Below, one piece after another: positions 61,396 through 64,000 of a DNA stretch of 64,000 nucleotides. The stretch is taken from positions 496,001-560,000 of the forward strand of contig NZ_CP033006.1 of the NCBI RefSeq assembly GCF_005237295.1, given 5' to 3'. Both the position numbers and the translations under genes were made by a program. The notes under the pieces are model-generated. The model did no database searches and was not told the origin of the DNA. It saw only the letters and a program-made list of their open reading frames with translations. The stretch is from Buchnera aphidicola (Macrosiphum euphorbiae) (GTDB lineage Bacteria > Pseudomonadota > Gammaproteobacteria > Enterobacterales > Enterobacteriaceae). Each line of letters starts with the position of its first letter. The first letter of the stretch is position 1.

Positions 61396-61935
61396 TTACT
61401 TGCGAAAAGGAAAATTAAAAGCAGATAATAATAAACGAGCTTCATTATCAGATTTAGCAGTAGTAGTTATTGTCACATCTAATCCGCGAACGCGATCAAT
61501 TTTATCATAATCAATTTCAGGGAAAATAATTTGTTCTCGAATTCCTAAACTATAATTTCCATGACCATCAAAAGAATTACTTGATAAACCACGAAAATCA
61601 CGAATGCGCGGCACCGCGATGATAATTAAACGCTCAAAAAAATCCCATTTTTTCTGACCACGTAATGTGACTTTACATCCAATAGGATAACCCTGACGAA
61701 TTTTAAAACCAGCTACAGATTTTCTAGCTTTAGTAATAATTGGTTTTTGTCCAGATATTGCTGTTAAATCTAAAATAGCATTATCTAAAATTTTTTTATC
61801 AGAAGCTGCTGCACCCACACCCATGTTTAAAGTAATTTTATCAATTTTAGGTACTTGCATAACAGAACTATAATTTAATTCAAGCATAAACTTTTTGATG
61901 ACTTTCGACTTATAATAATCATACAATGTTGCCAT
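61396..61935 (-). CDS. rplE: 50S ribosomal protein L5
   Basis: 5S-binding protein contacting S13 and P-site tRNA, 179 residues (E. coli 179). [76 protein letters not shown]. Two ATGs stand side by side (61938 and 61935); the second gives the E. coli-like start and a better distance (7 bases) from GGAG. In E. coli S8 represses here; no S8-site fold was worked out. Confidence 0.97.
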   Translation of the reverse strand: MATLYDYYKSKVIKKFMLELNYSSVMQVPKIDKITLNMGVGAAASDKKILDNAILDLTAISGQKPIITKARKSVAGFKIRQGYPIGCKVTLRGQKKWDFFERLIIIAVPRIRDFRGLSSNSFDGHGNYSLGIREQIIFPEIDYDKIDRVRGLDVTITTTAKSDNEARLLLSAFNFPFRK

Positions 61936-61949
61936 CATATTACTCCAAA

Positions 61950-62264
61950 CTATTGAATCGTTTTTCTATTAGATTTAAAAAATCGAACTTTTTTTCCTCC
62001 TTCAAATCTAAAACCAATACGATCTGATTTATTAGATTCAGGATTTAAAATAGCAATATTTGATATATGGATAGGTGCTTCTTTTTCTATAATACCACCA
62101 CTTTTGTTTTGAGAAGGAACTGGTTTTTGATGTTTTTTTATCAAATTCAAACCATTAATAATTACTTTGTTTAAAGATAAAAAATTTTTAATTATACCTG
62201 TTTTTCCTTTATCTTTTCCAGTTAATATAATAACTGTATCATTTCGGCGTAACTTTGATGCCAT
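61950..62264 (-). CDS. rplX: 50S ribosomal protein L24
   Basis: Assembly-initiating 23S 5'-domain protein near the tunnel exit, 104 residues as in E. coli. [20 protein letters not shown] is the KOW motif, followed by [20 protein letters not shown] and [12 protein letters not shown]. 24 bp behind rplN. Confidence 0.98.
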   Translation of the reverse strand: MASKLRRNDTVIILTGKDKGKTGIIKNFLSLNKVIINGLNLIKKHQKPVPSQNKSGGIIEKEAPIHISNIAILNPESNKSDRIGFRFEGGKKVRFFKSNRKTIQ

Positions 62265-62288
62265 TTTTATTCCTTAAAAATTTTATTA

Positions 62289-62657
62289 TTAAAGAACTTC
62301 AGGAGCTAGTGAAATAATTTTCATAAATTTTTCTGTTCTTAATTCACGAGTAACAGGACCAAAAATACGAGTTCCAATAGGTTGTTCGTTATTGTTTAAT
62401 ACAACACAAGCATTCGTATCAAAGCGAATAACAGAACCATCAGATCGTCTAACTCCTTTTTTAGTTCTTACTACTACTGCTTTAAGAACTTCTCCTTTTT
62501 TTACTTTGCCTCGAGGTATTGCTTCCTTAATTGTAATTTTAATTACATCACCAATACTTGCGTAACGACGATGTGAACCGCCCAAAACTTTAATACACAT
62601 AGCAGATCGTGCACCAGAGTTATCAGCTACATGAAGAATAGTCTGTTCTTGAATCAT
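62289..62657 (-). CDS. rplN: 50S ribosomal protein L14
   Basis: Subunit-interface protein, 122 residues (E. coli 123). [57 protein letters not shown] and [13 protein letters not shown]. First gene of the spc operon; a 130-bp spacer upstream carries the likely spc promoter and a hairpin. GAGGTTT precedes the ATG. Confidence 0.98.
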   Translation of the reverse strand: MIQEQTILHVADNSGARSAMCIKVLGGSHRRYASIGDVIKITIKEAIPRGKVKKGEVLKAVVVRTKKGVRRSDGSVIRFDTNACVVLNNNEQPIGTRIFGPVTRELRTEKFMKIISLAPEVL

Positions 62658-62716
62658 TTTTTTTAAACCTCAATTATTTTAATTAAAATAAAAAATTACT
62701 AATTAAAAATAATCTT

Positions 62717-62722
62717 ATTATA
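62717..62722 (-). promoter_or_regulatory. Candidate -10 box of the spc-operon promoter
   Basis: The complement has a perfect TATAAT at 62717-62722, about 60 bases upstream of the rplN ATG, where E. coli has Pspc. No good -35 is visible at 16-18 bases (nearest TTTAAG or GATCAA), so strength is uncertain. Confidence 0.4.
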
Positions 62723-62746
62723 ATACTGCTTAAATTTTTTTGATCG

Positions 62747-62780
62747 AAAACATGAGCAGACCTGAGTTTGTTCATGTTTT
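62747..62780 (-). terminator. Hairpin between rpsQ and rplN (S10/spc boundary)
   Basis: AAAACATGA (62747-62755) pairs with TCATGTTTT (62772-62780), 9 bp plus two inner pairs, in the 130-bp gap that separates the S10 and spc operons. No T-run follows on the minus strand, so it may be an attenuating or processing hairpin rather than a full terminator. Confidence 0.45.
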
Positions 62781-62787
62781 TATTATT

Positions 62788-63039
62788 TTAAAAAACTGTT
62801 TTTTCAATCACACGTACTAAAACCCAAGATTTTGTTTTAGAAATTGGACGAGATTCTCGAATTTCTATTAAATCACCTATAGTACATTCATTTTTTTCAT
62901 CATGAATATGAAGTTTTGTAGTACGTTTAATAAATTTGCCATAAATAATATGTTTTACAAAACGTTCAATTGCCACAACAGCAGATTTTTGCATCTTATT
63001 ACTTATTACACGACCTTGCAAAGTTCTAATTTTTTCCAT
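62788..63039 (-). CDS. rpsQ: 30S ribosomal protein S17
   Basis: Early 16S 5'-domain binder with an OB fold, 83 residues (E. coli 84). [60 protein letters not shown]. Last gene of the S10 operon. Its ATG shares one base with the rpmC stop. Confidence 0.98.
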   Translation of the reverse strand: MEKIRTLQGRVISNKMQKSAVVAIERFVKHIIYGKFIKRTTKLHIHDEKNECTIGDLIEIRESRPISKTKSWVLVRVIEKTVF

Positions 63040-63236
63040 TATTTTATCTTCTCCTTTTGATGTAATAAAGTCTTTACTTGTGCAATATTTCGCCGAACTT
63101 TTCGTAACAAATGAGGCTGTTTTAACTTTCCAGAAACAGATTGCATGCGAAGATTAAATTGTTCTCGTAATAATTGCAAAAGTTCTTTATAAAGATTTTT
63201 TTTATCTTTTTTTTTAAATTCTACTATTGCTTTCAT
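63039..63236 (-). CDS. rpmC: 50S ribosomal protein L29
   Basis: Small two-helix protein at the tunnel exit near the SRP/trigger-factor docking site, 65 residues (E. coli 63). [48 protein letters not shown]. It overlaps both neighbours by one base (rplP stop and rpsQ start), a tight translationally coupled set. Confidence 0.96.
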   Translation of the reverse strand: MKAIVEFKKKDKKNLYKELLQLLREQFNLRMQSVSGKLKQPHLLRKVRRNIAQVKTLLHQKEKIK

Positions 63237-63646
63237 TACATCACCATCTTAGTTACAAAAGTAGTTTTAATTGGCAACTTTGCTGCTGCTAGTTTAAATG
63301 CTTCACGAGATTCTTCTTCAGTAACACCATCTAATTCATAAAGAATTTTACCTGGTTGTACTAAAGCGACCCAATATTCAACATTTCCTTTACCCTTACC
63401 CATTCTTACTTCTAATGGTTTTTGAGTTATAGGTTTATCAGGAAATATACGTATCCACATTTTTCCTTGTCTTTTAATACAGCGAGTTATAGCTCTTCGT
63501 GCAGATTCAATTTGACGTGCAGTTAAACGTCCTCTATCAATGGCTTGTAAACCAAAAGAACCAAAATTAATATCAGTACCAGAAGCTAAACCACGATTTC
63601 GACCTTTGTGCATTTTTCGAAATTTAGTACGTTTTGGTTGTAACAT
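63236..63646 (-). CDS. rplP: 50S ribosomal protein L16
   Basis: Protein organising the A-site region of the large subunit, 136 residues as in E. coli. [55 protein letters not shown]-like segment ([15 protein letters not shown]) and [20 protein letters not shown]. 2 bases behind rpsC. Confidence 0.98.
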   Translation of the reverse strand: MLQPKRTKFRKMHKGRNRGLASGTDINFGSFGLQAIDRGRLTARQIESARRAITRCIKRQGKMWIRIFPDKPITQKPLEVRMGKGKGNVEYWVALVQPGKILYELDGVTEEESREAFKLAAAKLPIKTTFVTKMVM

Positions 63647-63648
63647 TA

Positions 63649-64000
63649 TCAGCTTCTCTCTCTTTCTTGCTTTCTATTTTTACGATATTGCTTTTTTGTT
63701 TGAACAGAAGGTTTTTCTAATTTTTCAATAGTTTCCATACCACCTAATATTTCACCTTTAAAAATCCAAACTTTAACACCTATTACACCATATGTGGTAT
63801 GAGCTTCTGAAATACTATAATCAATATTTGCACGTAAAGTATGTAAAGGAACTCTGCCTTCTCTATACCATTCTCTACGAGCTATTTCTGCTCCTCCTAA
63901 ACGTCCGCTAACTTCTACTTTAATACCTTTAGCACCTTGTCTCATTGCATTTTGAACAGATCTTTTCATAGCTCGTCGAAACATAACTCTTCGTTCTAAC
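63649..64000 (-). CDS. rpsC: 30S ribosomal protein S3, C-terminal part (5' end outside window)
   Basis: mRNA-entry protein with helicase activity in the 30S head. The frame is open to the window edge, giving the last about 116 residues starting [20 protein letters not shown]. Then [59 protein letters not shown]. An internal ATG at 63984 is not the start; the KH domain and true N-terminus lie beyond base 64000. Next in the S10 operon should be rplV and rpsS. Confidence 0.97.
   Translation of the reverse strand, partial: LERRVMFRRAMKRSVQNAMRQGAKGIKVEVSGRLGGAEIARREWYREGRVPLHTLRANIDYSISEAHTTYGVIGVKVWIFKGEILGGMETIEKLEKPSVQTKKQYRKNRKQERERS

Overview
The window is a piece of the reduced, very A+T-rich chromosome of a gammaproteobacterial insect endosymbiont, almost certainly Buchnera aphidicola. 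The evidence is the base composition (lysine/asparagine-rich proteins, long poly-A tracts), proteins that align end to end with Enterobacteriaceae homologues, E. coli gene order kept with many internal deletions, and Buchnera-type arrangements: ribD split into two reading frames, recC-recB adjacent without ptrA, and a tRNA-Glu–23S–5S unit without 16S. No mobile element, prophage, CRISPR array or horizontally acquired island is visible. Comparisons with E. coli are from memory, not from a search.

Layout. 1-9.9 kb (+): 3' end of fbaA, mscS, then recC-recB-recD. 9.9-11.4 kb (-): argA and initiator tRNA. 11.5-15.8 kb (+): mltA, ribH, thiL, ribD (two pieces separated by an in-frame TGA), nusB. 15.8-19.8 kb (-): dxs, ispA, yajR. 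19.9 kb (+): tusE. 20.2-25.0 kb (-): cyoABCDE, cytochrome bo3 oxidase. 25.2-33.8 kb (+): the protein quality-control cluster bolA, tig, clpP, clpX, lon, ppiD. 33.8-34.7 kb: a 950-bp gene-free gap. 34.7-38.2 kb (+): mdlA-mdlB ABC exporter; ffs (4.5S RNA) on the other strand directly behind it. 38.5-43.3 kb (+): dnaX (broken at an A9 tract, with the tau C-terminal domain in the next frame), ybaB, htpG, adk. 43.3-46.6 kb: tRNA-Arg(UCU), folD, cysS, ybeD, cspE. 46.9-50.3 kb (-): 5S, 23S and tRNA-Glu, with a good promoter upstream. 50.4-52.3 kb (-): aroE, tsaC, smg. 52.5-54.0 kb (+): def-fmt. 54.1-64.0 kb (-): the alpha, spc and distal S10 ribosomal-protein operons with secY and rpoA, leaving the window inside rpsC.

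How it fits together. Most genes are core information processing (ribosome, RNA polymerase alpha, Sec translocon, 4.5S RNA, formyl-Met initiation and deformylation, tRNA charging and modification) and proteostasis (trigger factor, ClpXP, Lon, HtpG, PpiD). The rest serve host provisioning and basic metabolism (arginine entry step, shikimate pathway, riboflavin, isoprenoids, folate C1 units), respiration (cyo) and double-strand-break processing (RecBCD).

The most interesting items are decay-versus-rescue cases: dnaX split at a homopolymer where slippage could restore tau, ribD interrupted by one in-frame stop at a conserved position, a trigger factor whose PPIase signature has eroded, and a MltA that appears to have lost its lipobox. 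I see no wholly new multi-gene system.
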